From Cladosporium sp. IMV 00045 (lineage: Eukaryota > Ascomycota > Dothideomycetes > Cladosporiales > Cladosporiaceae), in assembly GCA_001931905.2 (NCBI GenBank), contig MSJI02000566.1:1-64000 (forward strand): a DNA stretch of 64,000 bases, given 5' to 3'. Shown piece after piece: positions 11,774 through 22,228 of this stretch (within the stretch, counting starts at the first letter, position 1; each line of letters starts with the position of its first letter). A program made the translations under genes and the position numbers. The notes beneath the pieces are model-generated. The model saw nothing but the letters and a program-made list of their open reading frames with translations. It was not told where the DNA came from and did not search any database.

Positions 11774-12547
11774 TTACCTGTAGCGCCACAGGGAGAGGGT
11801 GTTCTGCCTCTTCCAGGTCTTTCTGCGGCCAGCAGAGGTGTTGTTGTACTTGTGGCCCTTGTTGATACCACGGGACTGCTTGCCGGTGGCGGTGAGACCG
11901 CGAGCCTCACGGTGCTTGTGCACCGGGTTGACGATCCAGTTGATGCGGGCGTCGCGGCGGATGGCCTTGTGCTGGGGGTCGACAAGGATGACCTCGTAGT
12001 ACTTGTAGGTGGAGTCCTGGTTGATCCAGTAGGAGTTCAGGACGCGCAGGTTGGCGCAACGGCGGCCGACACGCTCCTCAGCGGTGGACTTGAGGGCACG
12101 CTGGTACTTGAGCTGGTTGATACCCTGGTTGGTGGGCTTGCCTATTTCGCAATAAGTCAGCATGGCTGAAACTTCTCATCCTCTTCATCCTTTGTCTGCT
12201 TACCGTAGGTGGCACCCTTGGGGGCAGGGCGCTTGCGGCCACCGCGGCGGACGCGGGCACGGTAGATAACGTAGCCCTGCTTGGCCTTGTAGCCCAGGCG
12301 GCGAGCCTTGTCGGGGCGGCTAGGGCGCGAGGCGCGGTGGATGACGTTCAACTGGCGGAGCTGTATGAAAGTACTCTCAGCAAATGTTCAACGAGTACCC
12401 CAAGACACAGACGGACGAAGCGTCTTATGTCGCTCTTTTTCAGGTGATGGTGTGTCGTACCTCCCAGCAGCGAACGCGGAGCAGGAAGCGCATAACATCG
12501 CTCTGCTTCTTCTTCTGCAGCTCCTCGAGGTACTTGTGGGCGCCCAT
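11774..12547 (-). CDS. rpl15: 60S ribosomal protein L15 (eL15)
   Basis: Component of the large cytosolic ribosomal subunit. Three coding exons, 12461-12547, 12204-12360 and 11774-12141, give 203 residues, the usual length. The protein begins [19 protein letters not shown] and ends NTLSLWRYR. Family hallmarks are [37 protein letters not shown] and [20 protein letters not shown]. Introns are 100 nt (12361-12460) and 62 nt (12142-12203), both GT-AG. The ATG follows directly after an AG, so a 5' UTR intron is also likely (listed separately). Divergent from the Zn2Cys6 gene at 13350. Confidence 0.97.
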
Positions 12548-12699
12548 CTGTAAGAAAGTGCGCTGTTAGCCAATGCTGCAATTTCGGCGGGTGCGGGCGA
12601 GTCGTCGACGAGGCGGTGTCTGCGGTCGGCGGGATAATAATTGTCGCGATCCAGACAGTGCAATCCTCGTCGTCGGTATCGTTGGGCAGTCGAACATAC
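12548..12699 (-). other. Probable 5' UTR intron of rpl15
   Basis: The acceptor sequence TTACAG ends exactly one base before the rpl15 ATG. A strong donor GTATGT lies at 12699-12694. The implied 152-nt intron places the transcription start upstream of 12700. Leader introns are common in fungal ribosomal protein genes. No upstream in-frame ATG with coding character was found, so this is taken as untranslated. Confidence 0.6.
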
Positions 12700-13349
12700 C
12701 TTGTCGGTATTTGGCGGTGGTAGGTGGTGTCCCTTTCCTTGTCGAATCGAATCTTCAAACCAAAGATTGCGCTGTCGTGAAAACCATTTCGCGGGTGTGC
12801 ATTTGGTCGCCAAGGCCGATGGAAAGAGCGACTAACGAGCGGGCCGTCGGGGCTGGCCGTCCCAGCGGGTGAATGTCGGCTGAATCTGTCGTATGGTCGT
12901 CCCCTTGGCCGTACCTCCGTAGCAGTGCTTGGAGGAGTAGTAACCTAGGCCTATCGTCTCGTTTAGAATGTACAATATACTGCAAGCGAATACTACCGAA
13001 AATCTCAGTACACAGTAGCAAACGATCATCCACATCTGCTTTGCTTGGTCCCCACGGAATACACTCTGGCGTTTGAGTGGCCTGATTTGCTGGAATCGCC
13101 GACTGGTGCCTCACACCTTGGAGGGCTGTGTCTCAGCTGGACCTACGTCCGTGGCGTCCGCAACACCCGGGAATGGCCATTTGTATAGCGATATCTCAAC
13201 ATCGCACAGCACTTTCTACTATGGTCTAAACTGTACTATATCTGGAGGTCGTCTTCTGGACCTACGGCTTCCACTTCTACGAGCTACCCCGGCGTACTAG
13301 CCAATTGGTAACACCTCGATTGGATTTTTTTAGTATTTTACTGCTCACC
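12700..13349. promoter_or_regulatory. Divergent promoter between rpl15 and the Zn2Cys6 gene
   Basis: About 650 nt separate the rpl15 leader donor from the start of the regulator on the other strand. No coding signal is seen. No individual site can be assigned with confidence. Confidence 0.4.
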
Positions 13350-15546
13350 ATGGTTTATCGTGGAAAGCCATCAGCAGGCTGCGAGAACTGTCGCAAGGCC
13401 AAGAAAAGATGCACTCTTGAGCAGCCTGCATGCGCTCGCTGTGTCAAACTCAACAAACCATGCTCCGGCTATCGTGACACCACCGGCTTGCAAATCCAGG
13501 ACGAGACACTTTCGGTCACCAGAAAGGCAGAAAAAAAGCAAACGCAACATTCTCTAGCACCGACACCAGTCCCTTCACATCTCAAATCACGGACAGCCAC
13601 TCCTGCTCCAGGACCAACATGGACCGTAGAGTCTGGCAATAAAGCTACCTCGGCTGACTCAAGACAGCGTCTTTCGCCAGATAATGCTGGACCAAGTGGC
13701 TACACATCTACCTCAGAGCGATCTGCGACCCCCCTAAACACTCCAACCCCAAGGACAGAACATAGCGATTCTTCATCAAGTAGCGAAGGCACAGTCGACG
13801 TGTTCAATGAATTTGACGCTTTCTCTCAACCCTTTGAAAGTAATACTGCCTGCGTCTGGCCCGCGGGATATGGCTACGAACTTGAATGGACGTCACTACC
13901 GTGCATGATTCAACCAAAACCCGATGAAGTAGCTATATCGTACTTTCTCAACTGCTTCACCGCGAGCGGTCACTGGGATTACATTCTGAAGTACGCGAAT
14001 GCGCCACGGCTAGATCCTTGTCTGACCATGGCTATCAAGGCATGCGGCATGGCAGCACTCGAAAATGTTCGCCAAATACCGCGCGGTAAAGACTGGTCGC
14101 GTAGCTTGTACATGAATGCCATCGGCCTACTCAACGATGCTTTACGGGATCCGAAACGCAGCAAAACAGACGAGAGCTTGATCGCAGTGTCCATGTTGAG
14201 TTTCTTCGAGGTATTATGTTTGCGCCTCTTTGTGATCGATTCGTGCTAATTTCCACATGCAGAACCTCGTATGCGACAGCAAGCAGTCGATACAGTCTTG
14301 GAAGGCACACATTGCGGGTGCTACCCAACTCTTGAAAATGAGAGGCAGATCCCAATTCAAGACCAACGTAGGGCGAAACTTATTCCGAGAAGTGCGCGCC
14401 CAGATTGTAAGTCGCCTCTCCTTGCCCTTGAATTCAATTACTGGCCTGCGGATCGAGAGTTCTACGCTGCTCCTTGATCACACTACTAACTCGCCACAAC
14501 GATAGATGATCCATTGTATCTGGGACGACATTGAACCTCCAACATTCTTAGTGGACTGGAATCCTGACCTCCAATCTCAAGACTTGGACCCTGAACTGGC
14601 TCGCCCTGCGGATGATATAAGCGACATCTGCTACGACTTCGCCAGGCTCGAGAACAAATTGAAGTTCCAAAAAATCTCTGACGAGGAAGCGTTGGCCGAA
14701 ATTAGCGATGTCGACAGACGCATGGTGCAGTGGAGCATCGACACGCTGGCCAACGAGAGTCGATGGCGCTACTACGACCTTCAAGTCGACGACTCACCTC
14801 ACGTCTGGAACGGCATGGTGCATGCCTACGTGGGGTTTCCAAGTCCAGGAGTCTGGAATATGTACCGAGCCGTGCGAATCATGGTAACGCGCACTCAGGA
14901 ACTGCTAGCCATGCGCTTCAATCCGTCCAAAACCGCACGTCAAGCTCAGCATTCTTATTTCCGCGCTATCCGACGCCAACTTACGGATGAGATATGCGCA
15001 ACCGTTCCCGTCGCTCTGGGCCATTCGCAGCCTGCCTTCTCCTCGCCCTGCGTACTCATCACGTCCTACAATTCCATCTGGCCCCTCTTCTTCGCAGGTA
15101 CGTGCGTGCTTGAGCGAATCGGCAACAGCACCGGCAACCCTAGCAGTGCGTCGAACGTGACGTCTTCGGCAGCAATGGCACAGCTAGCATGGATCCTCGG
15201 CCGCTTCGACTACATATCCCAGGTCATCGGTTTGCGATGGGCAGATGGCGTCGCGGCAACGTTGCGCGGCGACTTCAAAATCCACGACAAGGAAATGCTA
15301 CCACAGTCCTTGGCCGGCAATAACCAACAAGATTCGGCAGTGACGCCGGAATTGCAGCGCATGTTGGACGACGACGCAAGTAAGCCGGACTGGATCCGGG
15401 ATATTGAAGAGTCCGGGCGGGGGCCGCGGATTCTCATCGAAGGCGACAGGAGATTGCCAGGTGGGCTTGGTGGGCTGTGGGAGGAGGATCGCGGGACAAA
15501 GTGGTTGGGAAAGCATGCTGAGGACAGTGAGATGCACAACGGGTGA
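13350..15546 (+). CDS. Zn(II)2Cys6 transcription factor
   Basis: Three exons (13350-14210, 14263-14406, 14506-15546) join in frame to 681 residues. Introns are 52 nt and 99 nt; the second has a CTAAC branch site. The N-terminal GAL4-type zinc cluster spans residues 11-41 (CENCRKAKKRC, then CARCVKLNKPC) and should bind CGG-containing DNA in the nucleus. A Ser/Thr/Pro-rich linker to about residue 165 follows, then a fungal-specific transcription-factor domain recognisable by SQSIQSWKAHIAGATQLL-like text (here CDSKQSIQSWKAHIAGATQL). Start 13350 is preferred over the upstream ATG at 13305 because zinc clusters usually sit near the N-terminus. Target genes are unknown; its neighbour is a ribosomal gene, which gives no hint. 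Confidence 0.88.
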
Positions 15547-16155
15547 ACTAAGCTGCCTTGACTCTTTCCACGAGTTCTAATTCGCAAGAATCTTGCAGAG
15601 TAGGCACAGGTAGCGTGCAAGCCATCGCTCGGGTGCAAATCACGGGCATGCTTCGAGGGCGCAACGATCGTCCAACATGATGACGACGGCAGGGGCACAG
15701 CATGCCTATCTTCTGGAGTGCGGCGCATCTCGCACTCGTTTACAGGAAATAATCATTCGAGTCTGGGCATGGCGAGTCAAGCGGTGACTCGTGGCCAGCC
15801 TCCACGTCAATACTATACAGGAGATTTGGCAGCACGCGCTGGTTCAAGCGGGATATCTGGTGCCGTTAGAGATCAGCACTGACAGGAATACGCGCGATGT
15901 ACAGAAACAAGGGTTGGTTCAGAGCTTAAGCATGGGCGAAGCGAAGGCCTTATTCGTACAATCTATATAAAGAGAACATCTAATCGGGCAAGGCCGTGTA
16001 CATTGATCTAGCAACTCACACCCTCCCAAGCGAAACAACAAGAAACGCCATGCCAAATTGACCACAACGCCCGTCGCGCTGAAAGCCAGGGTATCATCAC
16101 GTATCTGCAGCAAACCACCTCTCAATTATCATCATCATCATCATCACCATCATCA
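15547..16155. repeat. Intergenic with a TCA trinucleotide microsatellite
   Basis: About 600 nt between the ends of two convergent genes. A TCA/ATC microsatellite with one CAC interruption lies at about 16128-16159, just beyond the stop codon of the membrane-protein gene. No gene seen. Confidence 0.6.
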
Positions 16156-17655
16156 TCACCTCCCCGCCGGACTCGCATCCCTCCCACCCGCACCGCGAGC
16201 AGGACTATTCTCTCTTGTGGCGACTCTCCCCGGCGGTGGAAGCAAAGGCTCACCCTCCATGACTACCACCTCCGGCGCGAGCAGACTGCTCCGTCTCGCC
16301 TGCACCTGCGTCATGCCAAGCTGCGGACTCGCGCCGCCGAGCTGGGGAGAAGGCGAGAGCGACCTGGGCGGCGAGCGCACGGGATCGTACAGCCAGGCGA
16401 CTTCGGGGTAGGCTTGTTGCGGGCCGCCGGCGGCGGCGGCGAGGGCGCGCTTGCGTTGGCGGCGACGTAGGAGGAAGAAGATCGCGATTGTGATTAGGAC
16501 GATGCCGGCGACGGTGCCGGTTGCTATACCCGCTATGGTGCCGTTGGATTGTTGTCGGGCGGCTGTTATGCTGGGTTCGGAGGATTCGGCCGCGTTGGTT
16601 AGGTCGGCGGTTTGGTTTGGTGGGGCCGTGGACGAGGGCGGGGAGGTTTTCGTTGATGACGGGACTGTGGAGAGTGTTGTCGGGGAACGGGTGGTGGGTG
16701 ATTCGGTAGGCGACGATGTAGGTTGGGTTGATGGTCTTGGTGAATGTTGTGAGGTTGGTCGGGGTCGGTGGTCTATTGACGAGCGCGAAGTGCTTTTCGA
16801 CACAGGCCGTTGAGAGAAATGAGATGTCGGTCTTGCAGTGTGGTCCGTTGTCGGTCGGTCTCCTGTCCTGGTTGTTTGTCTTGATGTTGGAAGCTCCGAC
16901 CGATCTGTTTGATCTGATGGCGAAGGGCGTGGTGTAGGCCTTGTGGTCTCTGTTTGACTTGTGGCAAGAAGCTGGTGGGTCACTATACTATAGCCAGCCT
17001 CGAGACTTGAGGCGACATCGCTAGGTAGGGCAGAAAGGAGTACATCCAGTGCATTCTCCGGAAGTTCGGACGCCTGGGGCGATGTCATGGTTGGTATGTG
17101 CTGTGATGTATACGAGTGTTCAGTCGAAGAATAAATTCGATCGATGGCTCCAAGCAAATATTCAAAGTCAAAGGAAGACTGCGATTTGGTAGATGTGGCC
17201 AAGGGAAGTGATTGAGATGTGCTGCTAGGCAGCCTCGAGGATAAAACACTGATACGGTGAGACGGCAACCAGCTCGATTCCTGAGAGTGGATCCCGAGCA
17301 CCGGGGCTGAGAGGTTTCCAATTAGGGAAGATGACTGCGGCCCTGCAGATGGGCCTAAGAAAGCACTCGCCGAGCTTGCGACAACGAGGCTTGGAAGAGC
17401 TATATCCGAAGCTGACTGCTCTCCGATAAGTGGGTGGTTGTCTGTGCTGGTTTGTGATTCCAGATCTTGTCGGAAAGTGAGAGATGGTTTTTGGGAAACA
17501 GCTGGACTTGAGACTATCGATGACAGATGACATGGAGTTTGTGTGTTTGTGTTGATTGAAGAGCTGTTGGAGTTCGGATGGTAACCTTGTAGGCCGTCAG
17601 CGTCGATCATGCACGATGATCCGGAAGGCTTGCATACGGTAGACTGCTCTTGCAT
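16156..17655 (-). CDS. Ser/Thr-rich single-pass membrane protein
   Basis: One frame of 499 residues. The first about 360 residues are extremely rich in Ser, Thr and Pro with repeated TRPTSHFS-like text, as in heavily O-mannosylated cell-surface stalks. One transmembrane helix (GTIAGIATGTVAGIVLITIAIFFLL) is followed at once by RRRQRKR, giving an outside-N, inside-C orientation. The about 100-residue cytosolic tail is Pro/Ser-rich. This build is typical of fungal wall-stress-sensor-like or LPXTG-like surface proteins, but no defined ectodomain is visible. The listed start (17655) gives no signal peptide, and the N-terminal STVCKPSGSSC text looks like the continuation of a domain, so an upstream exon is probably missing. 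Function unknown. Confidence 0.65.
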   Translation of the reverse strand: MQEQSTVCKPSGSSCMIDADGLQGYHPNSNSSSINTNTQTPCHLSSIVSSPAVSQKPSLTFRQDLESQTSTDNHPLIGEQSASDIALPSLVVASSASAFLGPSAGPQSSSLIGNLSAPVLGIHSQESSWLPSHRISVLSSRLPSSTSQSLPLATSTKSQSSFDFEYLLGAIDRIYSSTEHSYTSQHIPTMTSPQASELPENALDVLLSALPSDVASSLEAGYSIVTHQLLATSQTETTRPTPRPSPSDQTDRSELPTSRQTTRTGDRPTTDHTARPTSHFSQRPVSKSTSRSSIDHRPRPTSQHSPRPSTQPTSSPTESPTTRSPTTLSTVPSSTKTSPPSSTAPPNQTADLTNAAESSEPSITAARQQSNGTIAGIATGTVAGIVLITIAIFFLLRRRQRKRALAAAAGGPQQAYPEVAWLYDPVRSPPRSLSPSPQLGGASPQLGMTQVQARRSSLLAPEVVVMEGEPLLPPPGRVATRENSPARGAGGRDASPAGR

Positions 17656-19203
17656 TCACCCCACAGTGATAAGAGTAAATGGACAGACAAATGAGCTTAG
17701 TGAGTGTGACCATTATTGAGAGTTATTGCATAAGCGAAAGACTCAAGGAAAAGGTAAGGAAAACAAGGACCCGTAATGGGCGGGTGCACGACGATAACTG
17801 CTCTTCGTATTGAGTACGGATAAAGAAAGGTTCGGTTGAGGTGATAACAAGGCGATGAAGCAAGGCAAGGCAAACGGAAATATGATATACTCAGACCTGA
17901 CGAGCCAACATGTCTTATTACTCTTCGATGATGATCCGACGAGCATGGCTTTGCAGTGAATGTGGGGGCAAAGCACGACAATAACAATAACACCCATCGA
18001 ATGACACCGCTGCAGTCGTGAGAGGCTGATCCAGATACCAGAGTACCGGAGTACCAAGAGTCAGCTTGCATGAGGTGTTGCTAATCCGGGAACGGCTCAC
18101 GAGAGGCGCAGCCGATTCCTTCGGCAGCCTGTTGGCCGCAGCAACGTACTGTAGGTACGCGAGACTGCATGAGTGTACCTTTGGTATCGTGGCCCACATG
18201 GTCTGCACGTGTATGTTGTCGCACTCAGAGATAAGCGAAATCCATAAGGAAAAGTTGCGACGTACGTGTATGCAAAGAGAAGAGAAGTTGGACACAGGCT
18301 GCGGTGAAATTGCGCGGAGGGCGTTCGACCCGCGCGGCCGTGGCGAGGCTGGACAGAACCGGCGTTGGTGGCGTCGATGTTTACCTTGATAACACGGTAG
18401 CGCTGTACCTTCGACAAGAAGTACTACAGTCTCGGTGACTATATGGAAAAGAAGATAACAATTGCAAAAGCAAGGGGCATGCGGTACATCCAGATGGTCG
18501 TACGATATAGTAACGATCAAATCTTCACTGACCTGTTGTTCATGAATACAATCAAACACTGATACAGTGTAGCCTGCCCCGCAGCTCTCCAACAATCCCC
18601 ACCAGTGGCGTGTATTATCTTGAAAACTGCGAAAAAGTCCATCATTGCATCTCATCTCAATCCTCTCGGATTCATCGTGACGACAGTAGAAGCACCATTT
18701 TACTCGACAGACTTCCCTGCTTTGGTATACATATTCAGCCAGTGTGTCTCGATGATACCAACACATCATCATGGTGAAAGGAAAACCCACATACTCAGAA
18801 GGCGTGCTGCAACCTCGCTTCATCGCACTGTTTGTTTGTTTGGTGAGCATGCTTTCGCCATCGATTAGGTTTGGGTTCATTTGCCTATCCTGCCTGGATG
18901 AGCATATCGCAGCCGATACGTCGAAGAGTAATATTGGAGGTACCTAACCTAGTCTTTTACCCCGCTGTGGTATTGATTCCGTCAATGTTTACAAATCTAT
19001 TAGCGATGTCCAGAACCCCCATGACGGACGAAAAATGGTCAGGTGGAATCGAACATCAATTACTAATCTGAGGAGCGGGGCAATAAAAGGACGGTGTTCT
19101 ATCAATGTGTGAAGCCATCCCCGGTCTTTTCTGCTCACCACAACCAGTATCATACGAGTCCAACACTTCGTGATTGAAACATCCGCTCGAATTTTTCTAG
19201 ATC
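17656..19203. other. 1.5 kb with an unexplained long open frame
   Basis: No recognised gene. On the minus strand an open frame runs 18880 to 17918 (320 codons). It is unusually rich in Cys, Trp and His and has no domain I know. A hydrophobic stretch near 17990-18040 (VLLLLSCFAPTFTA) could be a signal-peptide exon for the membrane protein downstream, but I could not find splice sites that prove it. Confidence 0.25.
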
Positions 19204-20188
19204 ATGGCGAAACACGGCCATGGGCAACTCAGAGTTGCAGAGAATTTCATACTCTGTCAAGCTTGCGGGACGCAATATCCAACTCCGACGGATATGGAAA
19301 ATTGTAAGATCTGCGATGACCCAAGACAATTCGTTCCTACTACGGGCCAGGAATTCACGAGCCTGAAGAAGCTGAGCCAAGATGGCTTCCGTAATGTGTG
19401 GTGGCGGGACGACGTCAGTCCGAACATCTGGTTTGTTAGGACTGAGCCTAAGGTACCTCTATCTCCTCGAATCTAGTGAATCGATTCTGACAGCTGCCAG
19501 TTTGCCATCGGCGAGCGTGCAATACTCATGCAGACTGCTGCAGGCAACATACTATGGGACTTGATACCGTTTCTTGACAGTGAAACAGTCGACAGAATCA
19601 ATGGGCTTGGTGGTCTGCAAGCGATCGTAATCTCCCATCCCCACTACTACAGTACATGGGCCGACTGGAGTTGCTCTTTCTCCTGCCCAGTGTACGTTGG
19701 CGAGCCAGATAAGCAGTGGCTGGAACGCATCGATACTCCTGGCGCTTCTATCAAATTTCTCACAGACATCTACACCCCACTGCTTCCCGGTTCTGATACA
19801 ACAAGCTATCTTGGCTGGTGGGCACTTCCCCGGCTCGTTAATACTTCATTGGCAAGACAACCTTTTCATTGCGGATACTATCTTCACCTCGCCTTCCGCG
19901 ATGAACCCAGTTCCTGGGAAGACCAATGTTATCAGCTTCACATTTTTTTGGAGTATCCCGAATCGAATCCCACTGCATCCACATGATATTCTGTCGATCT
20001 GGCGAAAAGTCAAAAGCTTGGGTTTTTCTAATGCTTTCGGTGCTTTCGAAGGAATGGACGTAAGGACAAGAGAGAATGAAAAAGTCAGAGGCACGGGAGG
20101 TGTGAAAGGGAGACTACTGGAGAGCTGCAAGATTTATATCAGGGCGATGGGCTGGGAGAATCATGATATCTTCTCAGAGTCTCTGTAG
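19204..20188 (+). pseudogene. Metallo-beta-lactamase-fold hydrolase gene, frameshifted
   Basis: Exon 1 (19204-19452) and exon 2 (from 19501) join over a 48-nt intron. The product has an N-terminal CQACGTQYP...CKIC cysteine pair, then IWFVRTEPKFAIGERAIL, the metal-site-like ISHPHYYSTWADW, CPVYVGEPDKQW, GGHFPGSLILHW and NPVPGKTNVISF. This order matches a fungal metallo-beta-lactamase superfamily group of unknown substrate. The first half is in one frame up to TPLLPG (about 19790); the second half, from AILAGGHF, is in the next frame. No GT-AG intron can bridge the change. Removing one base of the TT at 19791-19792 restores LLPG-LIQQAILAGGHF. So this is either a recent pseudogene or a sequence error. 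Exon 2 ends at stop 20186-20188. Confidence 0.7.
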
Positions 20189-20372
20189 TAATCTCATCTA
20201 GGCTTGACTTAGTGAGCCTATGTTACCCTCAGATCAATTCTAGTAACAGTATGGAATGACCGGATCTATCTAACATAGACAGGCTCGCAATTAGAGCTTT
20301 GCTTTGATTCCCATCTGTTAAGGCTATGAGTTTCTCTGTTACTATATGATTAGTAAGCTCTGGACTAATCAG

Positions 20373-21480
20373 CTATCTAGCGTGATCATACGACCGAAGA
20401 AAAGTTTCCATTTCATCATTCCATCCCGCGTCACTTTCATCGTCAGAAGGATGTTCATCATCGTAATACTCTCCTTCGTTATCTGAATTAGGCTCCGGTC
20501 TGGCAGCTAGCCTAACAGTGCGAGCCTCCTGGCTTGAGATCATTGCCTTCAAGTCTGCGCCAGCTTCCACACATAATCTCGCAGCTTCAATGTCGTCCGT
20601 ACGTATCACCAACTTTAAAGCGTCGTCGGAATCGGCACCGGCATCTAACAGTGGACTGAGAGCTGGTAAAGAACGGAATTGCGCCCAATTGCCCTGCACT
20701 TTGGTCAGCAGCATCTCTCGGCTGCGCACCTCTCTTTAGCAAATGCTTGACGGCGGCAAGGTTCCGGTGGTGGACGGCAAGGTTGAGAGGAGTGCCAAAG
20801 TCGATAGAGTCTACCGTTCTCAGGAGCTTTTCGTTATTGGCTTCTATGTCCATGTGATGCTTGTCCAGGAGATGGTCAATCATTGCGATGGTTTTCTCGG
20901 GATCGGGACACCTGCTCGCGCGGTGGAGGGCCATGCTGCGCTGAGGGTCCGCGCCACGAGATACGATGTGATCGAACAGCTCTATATCCCCTGACGCAGC
21001 GATCATGTTAAGTACCTTGAGCGAGTAGTCGCGCGCGTCAATGAGTCGGCGAAGGGGATATTATCGTCTCGGGTGTCGTCTGTACGACTACTGTCCGCAC
21101 CGTGGTCGATCAGCCAGTCGAGGGCTTCTCGGTCATGAGAGAAATCCCTGGAGGTCTCTTAGTCCCTCTACCTCCATGTAATCTGCGTCAACTATGTGTA
21201 CTTACTGGAGCATCTTGTGGCCCTCGACTTTCACGTCGTAGCCAAATTCGACGAAGAGCTGAACCATATCCAAAGAGGGTGGTGGTTTCACCCACAGGTA
21301 CCTCGAGAAGTCAGCGCCATGCTCATGCAAACATCGCATAAGTGCCAGGCCGGGCGATGCATTGAAGCTGCATTTGGTCGCGTCGTTTTCGTTCAATGGT
21401 CTCGTGGCGAACAGCTCACGCACGCGCGCTACGTCGTTCGCCTTGCATGCTATTTCAAGCTCGCGCTGGTCCGCGCTCAT
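20373..21480 (-). pseudogene. Ankyrin-repeat protein gene with frame breaks
   Basis: Exon 1 (21206-21480, start MSADQRELEIACKANDV) joins exon 2 at 21147 over a 58-nt intron. Ankyrin-type text follows: LDWLIDHGAD, IELFDHIVSRGADPQ, GTPLNLAVHHRNLAAVKHLL, LLDAGADSDDALKLV, ARLCVEAGADL, then a very acidic tail (GEYYDDEHPSDDESDAG) to the stop at 20373. The frame breaks at the GGGG run 21054-21057: one more C on the coding strand would join DDNI to PLRRLIDARDYSLKVL. A second frame change near 20690 could be a very short 37-nt intron (GTGCAG...TTACCAG) or another lesion. Ankyrin repeats bind proteins; no partner is known. It may be a decayed gene. Confidence 0.6.
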
Positions 21481-21974
21481 GGTCCAGCTAGGCCAAGTTA
21501 GGAACGATGGAAGTAGAAAGCCTCTTCGCCAGCCACTGAATGCCACAAGTTGATGAGACGGGCGAGTTCGAGAGTGTTTGACTTAGTCGCCTTCTTCGCA
21601 ACTCGGTTCACGTGGGTTGAGGGCCGTAGGCTGAGGCAACTTTGGGACCTGAGGTTGAGAACTGCGGTTCCCGCTTGCCTTGACAAGACACTATTGCGAA
21701 GACCGCAACATTTTGAAGTCGAATCGCGAGCGAGCATCCATGCGCACCGAGGCATGTATAGACCTGCGGGCTACTGTAGTTCAACTTCCGACCGCCCTCC
21801 ACATCCCACACTCAATATCAGATGAGGTGACGTTTGATCTAGGATCTTCTAGGGATATGGCCACCGAATTCTGGTAAGGCATAAGAAAGAGCTCAGATTC
21901 TAGTAAGCATGGTACTCGCATGGCAGACGTGATCCAATCCCAATTCCGAAATGCAAAAAAGATGAACACCCAAA
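21481..21974. other. Intergenic between ankyrin gene and 5S rRNA
   Basis: About 500 nt without a gene. It would contain the ankyrin gene promoter. Confidence 0.45.
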
Positions 21975-22094
21975 AACATACAACAGGCGGGATTCCCAGA
22001 TGGTCACCCACTCTAGTACTAGTCGCCCGGTTCAGTGCTTATGTATGGCAGAGCGGACGGGATGCCCAGTTTTCACTGACCTATGGTCGTATGT
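21975..22094 (-). rRNA. 5S ribosomal RNA
   Basis: The minus strand reads ACATACGACCATAGGTCAGT at its 5' end, contains GGGCATCCCGTCCGCTCTGC and GGGTGACCATCTGGGAATCC, and ends GTTGTATGTT. Length is 120 nt. The two ends pair as helix I (ACATAC with GTATGT). A run of five T on the transcribed strand (21972-21976), starting within the last bases, gives an RNA polymerase III terminator. The text closely follows the Neurospora-type 5S sequence as I recall it. The internal promoter lies inside the gene. Dispersed single 5S genes are usual in filamentous ascomycetes. The copy appears intact. Confidence 0.96.
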
Positions 22095-22228
22095 GAACGT
22101 GGTTCTTCAACTATGAAATATAATATATTTTCAAAAAGCAAAGCCAGCAACCATTAAGAGCCCTTCACTCCATGGAAGCCAAATAGATCAAATGTGCCAT
22201 TGAAGAGGCTGACCCTACTCACGCATAA

